Below, piece by piece: positions 1 to 13,600 of a DNA stretch of 64,000 nt. The stretch is from Cardinalis cardinalis (taxonomy: Eukaryota > Chordata > Aves > Passeriformes > Cardinalidae), in the NCBI GenBank assembly GCA_014549065.1, contig JACDOX010000013.1, positions 2,350,663 to 2,414,662 on the forward strand, given 5' to 3'. The translations under genes and the position numbers were made by a program. How positions within the stretch are numbered: the stretch's first letter is position 1; each line of letters starts with the position of its first letter. The notes beneath the pieces were generated by a model. That model did no database searches and was not told the DNA's origin. It saw only the letters and a program-made list of their open reading frames with translations.

Positions 1-3000
1 ATCCAACCACCAAAGCACCCACAAGTCTATTATGGGATCCAACCCCCCCCCCAAAATTTTTAAGTTCTTGAGTCTATAGTCCTGTACTGTTTTTTTTTAA
101 TGACTTGGAATCTAATCTCCTGAATCAAACCATTTGGCTTCCTCTGCAGTGATGCCAAGATGATTTTTTGCCTTTTCTTTTATATACCTCTTATATATCC
201 TCAATATTCTTAACATGCATACTTGTAATTCCTTAAGTCTAATAACTTAGTATAACTCTAGTATTTTGTTTGGCCGAGAGACCAAACATCCCAAAGGCCT
301 CATAGCAAGAGGCTGGAAAACCCTATGCTATCTTGGGAAACCAAAGTCCTCTCTAGAACATATCCCATAAACTAAAAATTTGGCCCATCCAGGAAGAAAT
401 TCCTCAAATGAAGGAATCCCACACCATTCATCCAGGCCTCCAATTAGAACATCTTTATTAGATATCCTAATTTGTAAGGTCTATAAATTATATACGCAAT
501 ATATCTTACATGTGCATTGTGGCACGTCCCACCTTGATGAAGTGGTGTACCAATAAGNATCCTTATTAAAATACCAAAGTAAAAGCCCCTTATCCCTTAA
601 CTGTATCTGACTCTCGATTTTTTTAAGACCATAAAAAGACATCAGCAGTATGCAGGACATCTGCAAGCTAAGGACAGGACCCTTCCTAGGAAATTAACCA
701 AGGAAGAGCTAGCTTAGTGCCAGCCCTTTCTCATGACTTGTGTTTCATTTGTTTAACACAGGTGTAATGTATAAATGTTCTAGTCTGGTTGCTGTCTCCA
801 GACCCACTTCAGAGTGAGAACTGCTGGTGGAATCAGCCAAGAGTGCCGAAGGCAGCCTCACCATCCCAGAGCAGTCAGCAGAAACCAGAGCATGGCATGT
901 GCTGGTAGTTGGGTACACACCTTTGAACTTTCCCTTACAAATGCAGGGGAAAGCCAGACATAGGCAAAAGATAGTTTGAAAAATACTACCTTAGTACAAT
1001 TCAAATATAACCCCCACTGAACAACAATTCACAACCTAGGACCCTCGTGTGTGCTTTCAAAAAATAGTCTGTAGGAAATTTGAATTGCAAATGAAGCTAC
1101 TCTAATCTTAGCTTCTTTAAATACCTTACTATATGGCTCCTTCAGGGTGACAGATTACTAGATTTAGATTTCTTTCAAATTAGTCTCATGACAACCATTT
1201 GGGAGATAATATAATCTCCATTTCTCTGCTACTCTGAGGTAGGCTTTGGCTGTTTGATGCACACTAAAGATAGCTTTGTTCCAGCTCCTTGATACCCTGC
1301 CCCACAGAAAGCTCAGCTACCCCTTCATTATTAGTCCAGGGTCTGTGTAAGTGTTTGCCTATTAACAATAACAAAAAATCCCTTCGAATCACCAACATCA
1401 CACAAACTATGGCCTAGCATATAGTAATTTTTCATCCACATTGACAATTACAGCATTTCTAGTGACTAAACCTTTCTGGCAGAGTGATTGAGATTTCTCA
1501 TGCAGGGAAAATATTGTCTAAAGCTAAAGTGTATTACAAACTATTTATTGGTTAATCACCACACAGTAAAGTTCTTGGTACAATTTCTCAGTAGAAGTAT
1601 ATTAAATTCAACTGAAGCAATTAAAGGAAAAAGATAATGCTCTGTGCTGTAATAGTATTTTATTTAAGTGTTTACTATTGCTAAATTTTGTTTGGACATA
1701 TAATCTCAAGCTACATATTTCAAGCCCACAAATCTCATGTCAGAATTACTAGGAAAAAATGTTCTCTATTATTCCACATCTTGGTAGCTACAGTGGGATT
1801 AAGCTGAAAAGCAGAGTTCTAAATTGAACCATAACTATTCTCAATGATGTAAATAATACAGTATTTCAGAACTAAACTCACAAAGGAAAAATTCAAAACC
1901 TGCTAGATAACATCATAAAAAATTCCTATATCAATGTCAACATCTAGAAATTGACCATTTCCTTTGAAAATCTCTTTTAAATAGTCTGATAAAAAACCCT
2001 GATATTCATGTTCTTAAAGTAAAATTAATGACCTATGCACAAACCCCATTATTGCTTCCATACCTTAGAAATAAATCTGAACTGATGAATATTTTCAAAT
2101 AAAATATCCACAGCTATGTTGCCACAATGGACATTTCTAAGAGGGCATGAGACTGCACCTTAGGACAACTGCAATAAGAGTAAATTACCTTTATACCATT
2201 TCCTACTCCTTCTACAGATTTTGTCAGAAAAATTAATATATCTTACACTGCATTCTGTACTTGCTGTAGTCTGTCTCAGGAATGAATTATCACCAAATTT
2301 TAATGCTTCAATACTGTGCATTTTTATTCTCATTATATTCTCCCTTTTTTCTCAATCTTGTGAGAAAAATTATAATAATAAAGAGAAAATAGCAGAACAT
2401 TTATCCATTTATCCATTCCCTTGACATCCTTAATATTGTAACCAGAACAGAAAATTATATGAAAATGATTTGTTCTTATACTAAATATAGGCACAAGGAA
2501 AGAAATACGTTTAAAATTAATCAGTCCCCTGAAGAATATGAATCTCTGGTCCATCTTCAGTGCCCTAAAATGTACTTCTACATTGAGCATTGTCATCAAT
2601 TAAAGCTACAGTCAGTATTAAACATTGACATCTGCTACTGTGATGTGGACTGCTGTGAAGTAAGCCTGCAATTGGACATGATACCATTTTGGTACAGTGA
2701 GGCATAGAGAAAAGAAAGGCAGAGCACTAGATCTCTGAAATGTTTTGTAGAAGCTCAGATGTTAGGAAATCTGAACTCTGCAAGTCCTTGTCTCTAAAAT
2801 GAAGAGAATCACATTTCTGCTAAACATGCAGAATATGTTATATTTAATGTTATTTGATCATTCCTTCTTATATAACAGAATGAAATACAAATACATAATT
2901 TTCATTTTCTAGGTATATAACATTTCCATACCAAGGAAGAAAATAAATCCATCAAACGGTGTCTTAGAGTACCATTTGATAAGTACAATCCATCCTTAAG

Positions 3001-6000
3001 TACATACATATTTCTTTAAATATACATATATCACTACAGTATCTATACACACATAGATATACATACAAATACAGATAGTAGTGATATTCCAAGTAAAAAC
3101 AGCCAAACAACTTTTTGCAAATGAGCTTAGGATAAGTTTGCAGCTAAGTAAGTTGTCAAAACTGTCTGCATGTCTTTACCAAGGAAGAAGTGTAAAGAAA
3201 ATTATTGTGAATGCCTGCAGAGTATGTGTATCCTCAATAGCAGTGACCATGATCAAATTCATATTGCATCTCTTTTGGACATGACTAGTTCACCTGATCC
3301 TCCCAGTGTCAGGTCTGTCCTTTAGGGTGCTCTACTATCATGTAGTCAAGAGCAATTCCTGTCCCAAAGAGATCATCAACTGCCTCAGTAAGAAATGGGA
3401 GAAGAAGCTGAGGCACAAAGACTTGCCATAGCGATGGAAAAAAAATCAGTGACAAAGAATATTATTTGAGTTTCATGACTGTCCCGCCAATATCCCTTCT
3501 AGGAGTTATTCACCAATCTAAAAGGCAAGACAATTTAATTACTGGAGCTGATGTGAAGATTTTTATTTTGATATTGGTGGAATACATCCAAATGTACCTG
3601 ATATTCCAACTGCCTTTACTTTATATGTCATAAAGCTCATCTAAAGAAGTCTAAACATTTTACAGACTACAAGCACATGTATTTAACTACCTACTTGAAT
3701 CTGAAACCNAGTTCAGATTAGAAGCAGTGTGAATTGAGGGGCTGCGAATTCCATCATGGGATAGAAAACCCAGGACCCCTGGGTGATGCTGGGAGGGATC
3801 CCAGCTTGTTTCCCTCTACTGATAAATCCGTACATCTGTCCTGTCCCTGTACTCTCTTGGTAATGTGCTTTAAAGGACTGCTATTTACTAATAATTCGTT
3901 ATTTTGCCCACAGTATCTTCCAATAATTTCTAAGAAGATAAAAACCTGTTCTTGTAACTGAGAGAATAACTAGTAAACTAGNTTGTTAATAAACTCATCT
4001 TGATGAGTACCCACTAAAACAAAGACATCCCCTGGTTTTAAGGTAACATAACACAAACATGCTAGCTTATCATTCTTTTTGATCAGATAAACGACTAGTC
4101 TTGTGTAACAATCAAAATGAACCTTTGGTTTATTTTTAGTAAGCATAAGGATTTATCACATGCTATAATTGGCCTCCTCACATTAAATGCATCATTTTTG
4201 CTTAAAAAGAAATTTCTTTTATTTAATTTATTTAAAAAGAGAAGTTCCCTCCTGGCACTAAATTATATCATCTAGTCCAACTTTGAGTTTAGGAAAGTCA
4301 TAATAAAATAATAAATTAACTCATTGTTACTCTGAAATGCACTTCTGTGGATATACACAAAAAATCCTATTGTTGACAAGNAGCAATTAACTACAAGCCT
4401 TAGCAGACTCTTGGGATACCTAGAAGTTCATGTCATTTGCAAAACTAATAACTAGATCTGTTAGCTCTGTATCTGAATTGTAGGTGAGCTTTACTACTTC
4501 AAAAGTCAAATGAGATCATCATTATCCCTGAAAAGCAAGTAAATTATTTTCTTATTCATAATACTGTGATATTATTACGGTACTGTAGTCAAGGTCTTTT
4601 TCTAATTCTGCACTCAATACTGAACACAAAGGAAGTAGAAATCTACCAGAATGCAGAAAGAAAATGGAAAAGTATGGTCAAAGTCCATGAAGATGTTAGA
4701 TCTTGTGGACAAGGAAAACAGTTATTTTCAAAGANCATGAATTATGGAAACATGGGTCACATGGCTTAAAATCATAGGGAAAGAAATCACAGTTAAAAGT
4801 CTCCTATTTTCTTATTTGAATTTTTGATGAACAAACTACAAATTACTGCTTTCAAGAGTTCTTTTCTGTGTCAAAACCTTGGCAGAACTATTTCTGTCAG
4901 AAGAATTTCTGAAATTTCAAGAAATTTTATGTATCTCATGTGTTGGCAACNCATAAGAACAGCAAATCTGGGAAATCTGAAAATTAAGGACAATATAAAT
5001 GAATGAATTTGAATATCTGAATTAAAAAGAAGAAGCCTATGGAATTAAGATTTTTTAAAATATACAAGCTTGAAGAAGAAACTCGGAGCAATGTAAAGAA
5101 ACACCTTTGCCTTTACCACAAAAAGTAAAAAGGTGTCAACTCCTTATTCAATTGTCTGAAATGACAGGAGACTTGAAAAAAGTGGCAAGAATTTTCAGAT
5201 CAAAGAGATAAAAACAGATTTGTGCTTGNAAATTGACAAAAATAACTTGCTGAAGTTTATGTAATAGTCAATAACCAGGGATATCAATGCAAGGATCTTA
5301 AATACCTAGCAGCATCAATTATTAGTAGCTATTGAATTCAGAAACATAGTAGGACATGAGAATTACATTTTTGTCCACTCAGGTACTGCTTAATTTGGCT
5401 AAACACCAAGAAGAACCAATTTAAAGACAGCTATGCACATCTCCTTCAGGAGAGCCTTTGGATTTAAGCTATTAAATTCTACAAGTAAGTAAANGAGCAC
5501 TGGAATGAATTTTGGGGTTAGGAAGAATGAAAGATTAAGAAAATATTTAATAAGTATGGAAAGCCTCAGAGAAAACATCTGTGGCAAATACAGAGAAAAT
5601 CCATCAGCCTTGATGGGTGATCAGTATGATGAGTGAAGAAGACATGAGGTACATTCTCCANGAATGTGAATTTCCCTTTCTTAGGACTTTGCAAACTGTT
5701 AAACTACCTCCTTCTTTCTGTATGCTTTAGAGACCTCCTGCAGTTACCATCATTTTGCCTGAAACAGGTCAGGGTCTCTTAGTAGCACCTTTCTCTGTTT
5801 TCTGCTGTGAAACCAATAAATAGTATTTTACTTAGCATTATTAATATTAACAAGAAATATGCTCTTAGAGGAAAGTGATGCAGTGAAATAACGAGAACAG
5901 AGAGGGATCTTACAAGAGCACAGTTTCAGCATGCCAGGAGCCCACCCTGCTAAACACACTCTCTAACATAAGGGGACTTTCAGTATGACTCCTTGCTATC

Positions 6001-6416
6001 TCCACTACTGGCCATGGTGGCAAACTGCTGGCATCACCTCTTCGGTTCTCCTCCAGACTAAACCACACACTGTCTTCCTGCTTCTCCGTAGCCTGATGCT
6101 TAGAAAATTTACAGCTGTATGTCATCATTTTTACACAATCATTTACTTAANCTCCAGTTTCATGCTCCTGGCTATCACAATCTGTTTTGAGGGGCAGTTT
6201 ATCTGGACATATTCAGTTTGGCACCACCTTTGCAAGTAATTATATATGAGTAGCTATTAGGCATTAGTACGCTTATCAACCCAAAGTCTTTGCAGGCAGG
6301 GAGGGCTCATTCTCTGCAGCTGACTGGAAGGGCTCCCACNAGTTGCAGAGCTGCTGTGCCCCACCAGCTCCATTGGGACTGATAACAATGATGACGTAAC
6401 TCAATGACTCTGATTC
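1..6416. other. AT-rich intergenic DNA, no gene seen
   Basis: This stretch has low GC, very few CpGs and only short open frames (under about 90 codons) that do not resemble known proteins and have no convincing splice or promoter context. I see no recognisable transposon body. A short AT/CA-rich low-complexity patch lies near 3001-3075. Single N bases occur at several places, for example 557 and 3709. I read it as ordinary intergenic DNA upstream of SMIM30; unannotated regulatory elements cannot be excluded. Confidence 0.6.
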
Positions 6417-6421
6417 CTAGG
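6417..6421. repeat. Target-site duplication, left copy (CTAGG)
   Basis: These five bases immediately precede the TG of the LTR element and match 7632-7636 exactly. Confidence 0.8.
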
Positions 6422-7631
6422 TGTGGTGGTTTGANNNNNNNNNNNNNNNNNNNNNNNNNNNNNNNNNNNNNNNNNNNNNNNNNNNNNNNNNNNNNNNNNN
6501 NNNNNNNNNNNNNNNNNNNNNNNNNNNNNNNNNNNNNNNNNNNNNNNNNNNNNNNNNNNNNNNNNNNNNNNNNNNNNNNNNNNNNNNNNNNNNNNNNNNN
6601 NNNNNNNNNNNNNNNNNNNNNNNNNNNNNNNNNNNNNNNNNNNNNNNNNNNNNNNNNNNNNNNNNNNNNNNNNNNNNNNNNNNNNNNNNNNNNNNNNNNN
6701 NNNNNNNNNNNNNNNNNNNNNNNNNNNNNNNNNNNNNNNNNNNNNNNNNNNNNNNNNNNNNNNNNNNNNNNNNNNNNNNNNNNNNNNNNNNNNNNNNNNN
6801 NNNNNNNNNNNNNNNNNNNNNNNNNNNNNNNNNNNNNNNNNNNNNNNNNNNNNNNNNNNNNNNNNNNNNNNNNNNNNNNNNNNNNNNNNNNNNNNNNNNN
6901 NNNNNNNNNNNNNNNNNNNNNNNNNNNNNNNNNNNNNNNNNNNNNNNNNNNNNNNNNNNNNNNNNNNNNNNNNNNNNNNNNNNNNNNNNNNNNNNNNNNN
7001 NNNNNNNNNNNNNNNNNNNNNNNNNNNNNNNNNNNNNNNNNNNNNNNNNNNNNNNNNNNNNNNNNNNNNNNNNNNNNNNNNNNNNNNNNNNNNNNNNNNN
7101 NNNNNNNNNNNNNNNNNNNNNNNNNNNNNNNNNNNNNNNNNNNNNNNNNNNNNNNNNNNNNNNNNNNNNNNNNNNNNNNNNNNNNNNNNNNNNNNNNNNN
7201 NNNNNNNNNNNNNNNNNNNNNNNNNNNNNNNNNNNNNNNNNNNNNNNNNNNNNNNNNNNNNNNNNNNNNNNNNNNNNNNNNNNNNNNNNNNNNNNNNNNN
7301 NNNNNNNNNNNNNNNNNNNNNNNNNNNNNNNNNNNNNNNNNNNNNNNNNNNNNNNNNNNNNNNNNNNNNNNNNNNNNNNNNNNNNNNNNNNNNNNNNNNN
7401 NNNNNNNNNNNNNNNNNNNNNNNNNNNNNGGAGGAAAATGCTTCTGTGCAGTTTTCATTTTCCTTGCTTTTTTTTTTCTTGTAGTTTTTTCTTGTAGTGT
7501 AGTTAATAAAGTTTTCTTTGTTACTAAGTGAGAGCCTGCTTTGCTTATTCCTGGTCACATCTCACAGCAGACACCAGGGGGAGGGTATCTTCATGGGGGC
7601 ATTGGCATTGTGCCAGTGTCAAACCATGACA
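6422..7631 (+). mobile_element. LTR element (solo LTR or provirus), interior hidden by gap
   Basis: The left end reads TGTGGTGGTTTGA (6422-6434) and then runs straight into Ns. The right side (7430-7631) has a polyadenylation signal AATAAA at 7505-7510 and ends in TCAAACCATGACA, giving the TG...CA ends of an LTR. The 5 bases before the element (CTAGG, 6417-6421) are repeated exactly after it (CTAGG, 7632-7636). A 5-bp target duplication fits ERVL-like elements; avian LTRs with these ends are common in songbirds. The orientation follows from the poly(A) signal near the right end. The insides are unknown: the true element may be a solo LTR or a full provirus, because the gap length may be nominal. 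Confidence 0.85.
6435..7429. other. Assembly gap (995 N)
   Basis: An unbroken run of 995 N bases starts 13 bases inside the LTR element. All open frames crossing it are artefacts of N translation. Repeats of this kind often break short-read assemblies, which explains its place. Confidence 0.99.
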
Positions 7632-7636
7632 CTAGG
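7632..7636. repeat. Target-site duplication, right copy (CTAGG)
   Basis: These five bases immediately follow the terminal CA of the LTR element and match 6417-6421 exactly. Confidence 0.8.
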
Positions 7637-10600
7637 CTAACTCTTGACCAAACTTCTTGGTTTTTTCCTTTAAGATTTTACACCTTTTCTTGTTGTTTTC
7701 CTCTTGAATGCTTCAGCTGCTAACAATCCTGTCTCAACAATTTCATTTTTATCTCTAAGTTTACCTTTGTAACCCTTCTGCATAACTTCTGACAGGTCTT
7801 TCTCAGCAGCAAGAGCAAAGGTGAGCATGCTCAAAGCATGAGCAGCATGATGCAGTGGGGCTGTATGAGAACTAGGACTTAGAACTTGTGACACAGGTCC
7901 AGGACCCCTGGGTTCATCTGGGTGCACAGCCCTTGCTATTCTTTGCCAAGCTTTGGATCCTCCCTCCCACATTCTTAGGAAAAGATTCTCTTTGCCTCTC
8001 CCAGAGCTGACCTAAAACCACATGCAGACTGAACAGAGTGTAGATCCCCACCCATTACCAGGTCCNGCTCAGGGTCAATCATCTGAGATGTCAAAGTCCT
8101 AACAAAAAACAATTAAATAAAGTGAGATCTATTGCTAGTTCTGGGACAGAGATTGTGTCTTTTAAGGCCCAGATTTTTTGTGAGGGAGCTTTGATGTGCT
8201 ACTCAAAGCTTTTTTTTTTTGTTCACAGCCCACTTACTAAGGGACCAAAGTGCAGCCAGAGAGTGGACATAGTGTAGGAAACATGGCAAGCTTTTAGCAC
8301 TGTGATACTTCACAGCTGGTATTTAATACAGCCATTTGCTTGACCAGCTGTGACAGAACACATCACTGCCCAGATGCTGCCTTCTTCTGCAGGACAGCTG
8401 GGACAGGGTTGGTAAGCTTTTTCTCTGCTCTAACAGAAATTTATACAGTCCAGGGATCTTAATACACATGACTGACTATTCATTCTCTTCAGTGGTCATG
8501 GGAGCTTCATTTATTCACGCCTGACCAGGAAAGGAGAGTCTGCACATTAATCACTGGCTCGGGTGTTATTTCAGGTAGAGATGATGGAAGGTTATAACAC
8601 ATAATTGAGCAAAGCTGTATTTGCCAGGCTTGGGTACAGTGCTCTGACACACAGGAAGCACCCAAGCACTCCTCTCCTATTATAACCATACTGAGAGAGA
8701 AGGAGTGAGCAACCATTGATCAGTCTGGTTATTTTTTGCTCAAGCAGATAGACAGTGCGTACCCTTTTGACTACCAGCAGTGATAAAATCAGGCCACACA
8801 ATTTTGCATCACCTCTACCTACAGTTTATAATATCAAAGAAACAGGACTCATATTTTATCAAATTTATCCAAAGTGTCTATCAAATATTTTCTCTGAGGC
8901 ATTTACAACTCTGAAAGTCTAGCTAATGACCTCAGAAGTGTCAANTCTTGTTGCACAAGTGTTAAGCATCTTGGGAAGGTCTTGGGTTGGAGACGAGCAC
9001 CTTAGACTTTTCAGTAGAAAATATAATGGTTTTTTATGACAGACCCTGCATAAAGGGCATTTTCATCTGAGGGAAGATGCAAAACCAGTTTAAACTGGTA
9101 AACAAAAGCAACATATAATTTTCATNCTGTGTTTTGGAATGAATGAAGTAAATATTACAGAATGCTAGGGTATTTCATAGTAATCTAAAACTACCACTGN
9201 GCCTGCTCCAACAGAAAAGATTCACAAGAGTTTTTGCAAGAACCACTAATGTTCCTTTTCTAGATGTCTGTAGTGATAAGCTGAAAGTGCAATTACAAAA
9301 AACCACATAATGTATATGACAAAGCGGTATCAATAAAAAGTTTGAGAATTTGCACAAGTTACCTAAAAGACTCATCAGCCTGGATGTACAATGACAATAA
9401 ATACACCACAAACTTATCCAGAGGGAGCACTTGACGAAGACCTGTTACCACAAAATCATCAAAAGCTGAAGTTACTGCCATGATATCTAACTAATTCAGA
9501 TTTTTCAAGCTTTTATACTGATTGGCAAAAATTAGGTATTCCNACTACATTTTCTCATGATACTTACAAGTGCAGTTCAGTGAGATTTTTTGCCGTCAAA
9601 TCTGCTTTTGCCAGACATGCTATATCTGATAGCAGTGTCTGACAATGGACTTATAGCTCAAAGGACATTTTAGGCATTTTAAAACTATATATGTGACTAC
9701 CTATAGGATATTGAGTCCATGTTAATTCTCAATACAAAANAAAACATGTTAAAACAATAATCACGGTGGTTGGTCTTTCTGTCTTGGGTGATACAGAATA
9801 ATAGGGATGTCAGCTACCGAGTCCTCATCATGTCTTCTAGGGTCTTCTTAGGTTAGTGACGACATGCTGATTTTGGATGTGCTTTCCTGTACTCCTTAGG
9901 AAAGGAATGCAATTCAAATTTCTTTTTCATTAAGTCTAAGGACTTACTCAGTGTCTCTTGGTTTCTGATCTAGGTATCCTGAGAAGCTGTACATAGATCC
10001 TGAAGACCTGCTGGTACTGATGTCATCAATACATGCCAGTTTTCTGTTGTTCTTTCTGGTACTTCCGTATTTCCATTCACTATGCACTCATATCAGTTTT
10101 CATGGTTCTTTATAATTCCTCTCACAGATAATATAATCACAAAATTATATCAATGAATCATCTGTTGACAGCCCCTGATACTTTGCTAAACAAAAGCAAA
10201 ACCCTTGCACAGTAAGAAAACAATGTCAGAGTTACTGGAGAACTGCAGGATGAGAAAAAGACAAATTTGGGTTTAAAAAAACCTATCAGTATTGTAGGAG
10301 CTGCAACCACCTCCTGAAAAGAACACTGTTCATCTCTGGGATAAGAAACTAGTCACCAGCACATGTTTTTCCNGAAGATTGACCCAAGGCTTATGCAAGA
10401 TTTTTTTTCTCAACAAATATGAGAGATGGAAAAAAATGTTTAGGTGACTGGGGAAAAGGAAGTACTGTGAAATGTGCCAGAAAAGGCCACAGATAGGGAC
10501 TAATCACATCAAACTGGTCATGGCATAAATGGGTATCTGGACCTGCCACCCTCAAAAGTAGTTATGCTAAGAGACCACAGATTTGTTCATCCAAGAGCAA

Positions 10601-13600
10601 CTCAAAGATTAAATAAACATGGTCAGCATAGTATTTGTTTGGCAGTATCTTAATTTATTTATAATGGCATGACATATTACTGCTATTTTTAATACTAATC
10701 ATCAGCAGGAAGAGGAAAAAATGACACAGGACAATACTCCTTTCAGAGACTGAGCTTCCAAGGCAGAATATCTGTGAGCATCACAGCAGAGCCCTTGAAG
10801 CTCCACACTGCCTACTGAATCAAACACGGACTAAGCCTGACCCCTGGCAGGATCCCCAGAACTGCACAGCCTTAAGCAGAGGACACTGCATATTTCTTCA
10901 ACAGTGCCCAGATCTGAGACATTCTTGGTCATGCCTGCAACCTGATAACCAGACATCCAAGCCCCCTGATACTAGTGCCATGTCACCCTGGTGCATAATG
11001 CCACGCTGACATAGCCTTGTCCCTGTGCTGCAGGGGTTGAGGAGAGGCCAGAGACCTGCTCTATGAGATCCTCAGAAGCTATGCAAAACTTGATTCCACA
11101 GGAAAAACTTTGGGTGCAAGCAAAGCAGCTAACCTCTCTGAATTAACCCACTCATTTTTGACTGAAACACTCAATTGTACATCTTTCTGTATTTAAGGGT
11201 ACTTTGCCTTCCTAAGAGGCAGAGCAGCTTGGCAGCCAGGACACTCCTGCTTAAGTCAAAAATGCAAGTTTGAGTTCCTTCTTTGAATGAGGCCCAAGTA
11301 AAGATATGAAGCTGAATCTATTGGGCTGCTCCCACAGTACACTATTGTCTATGCACACTGGCATTCATGCACCTGGTTCCCAGGCTNTGGTGAATGCTAC
11401 ATCCAGCTGATCTGCACCTGAGCTCAGCCACAGTCTGGGGCTGCACTTCCACAGTGGAGATCCCTACAGCTGCACCGAGGATCCCTTCAATGGAGCTNCC
11501 AGTAATGTCTCTTGAACAACCAACAGGAAGCTTGTTAACCATGTAGCAGTGTCAACTAACAGATGGTTCTGCACATGCCTGGTGGCAAGATTATGGACAC
11601 TTACTGGTTAAGAGATTGATGACAGTGGTATCACATGGAGATACACTCAGGAAATAAGTCCTCTTGATGAATTTGACCTATCATTGCCAGGGTTATTACT
11701 ACAGGGCTTCTAGGGTATGATAATGTGAATTGTCTACTGTTTTTTCATCAATAAATTTCGACTGCTAAATTGATACAGCCATCAATACTTTAATTCAGAT
11801 TCAGATACTCATCATCTCTGTCACAACTGAAACACTGAAAACAACACTGACTTAAGTTCAGTAACTCATAGAAAATGTAAGCATATAGCAAAAAAAGGTG
11901 CTATGCCAAATTTCCTTATATGATCACAGGGAGGATTATACAACATTTATCCTCTCATTACTCATCTCATCATAAGGTCTATTGCATCCAAAGGCTAGAT
12001 AATATGCTTTTCCGTAATACTGCTTCTTCAGAGAAGTATGACTTGCTGCATCTTATCAGCTTGGAAATGTCAATTGGAGGAAGTGAACCAAAGAAATCAA
12101 GAAGGTTTATTCTACTTCAGAATTAGCCTAAACTCAGAGAAGGTACCTAAAAAACTGTTAGAAAGAAAAATAGTAATAAATACATTCCATTTACAGGAAT
12201 AAGTTACNTTTCTAGTATCAGTTAAATGGGGGGAAGGAATTTGTATTTAATTTCTTCAACACATTAACTCCAGCTGCAGACAAAGCACTGGAGACTAATC
12301 TCTCTATTAGTCACTCACTGGGGTTTACAATGCTAACAACTAGTAATACTTTTCCTACCACAAACTGACATTAAAGGCTTATCATTCATCCTTCATGCAG
12401 ACAGCATGAAAATTGACACTCCACAGAGACACTATAAATAAAGTCAAACACTACAGGATTATTAAATAGTCCAGGCAACTTTCCTCATCTTCCAAAGAGA
12501 CATTTTTGCACACTATAATATTCTACAAATATATTATTGTCACAATGACTTGCTCTTGAGGTTTTTAGACCAAGCACAGAGAAAAAAGTGTCCCTATGCA
12601 ATCTGAAGGACTACAACACAGAAAACTTTCAGTAACAGTCGTTGACCTTTCACTGTAGAAAACTGTCAGAGCAGTGAAACTAAGAATGAGGATTTTTTTC
12701 AGGGGCTGCTGGGGTGTTATACAGCCTTTCAGGTGTGTACTAATTCAAATCCTGCCTGGACCACTATTCTTCTTCCAGCCACACTCAGCTGACAATTACT
12801 CTGCTAAAGTTACATGATTGCCATCAGCTTTCTCCTGAAGAAAGCAAACAAAGAAATAAGCAAAAAGTTAACTCAGCCTCTCTTCTGCTCTCCAATATAA
12901 TCCTAGTTTAGTGAGACTTGCCCAGAGAGCTTCAGCATCAAAGCACAAGGTGCCTGTTCTTGTTGCAATTAAAGTCACAGAACTGACCAGAAATTATTGC
13001 TTTACAGCAATAAATTTAGATGATGCCCATATGGCTTCACTTCTGAACACTCACCAAAACAAATCTTCCGTTTTCTTTCCCATAGTATGAAGAATACAAC
13101 CACTATCTGCAGCTGCAGCACAATTTTCTATCCATCAATACATTCCACCAGCACTTACATNTCAATTGGCCTTGACATAGCTTTTTTTTTAAATCAAAAT
13201 CAAATGTTTTCACTCTATACCTCCTGTTAAAATATCAGTCCATTCTCCTATCATCTCTCTCTTTGACCCATACAATCTTCTTCTTTATGGCCTCCCAACC
13301 ATCTGCATAAATCTTTTCTGATGCATTGAAAATATTAAAATAAACATGAAACAAAAGGACAATATTCTTAATGAAAGCAATGTCTAAACCAATCTGCATA
13401 CAGCTATTGTGTTCCAAAACACACAGCCTAATGGATATAGGCTTTCCAATTTCCTGCAATCATGGATAAATAAGAGACTACATTACTACAAGCTAGGAAG
13501 AGAAAGTGTGACTTATTACCTCAAATTGGACTGCAAATCATAAAAGAGTCAGAATAAATTTTGCACCCCTCAGTGCTTGACACTTCCAGAAGATGACAGA

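Noticed and set aside
6307..7558. Four open frames of 358-385 codons
   Set aside because: They are almost wholly made of N translation across the assembly gap.
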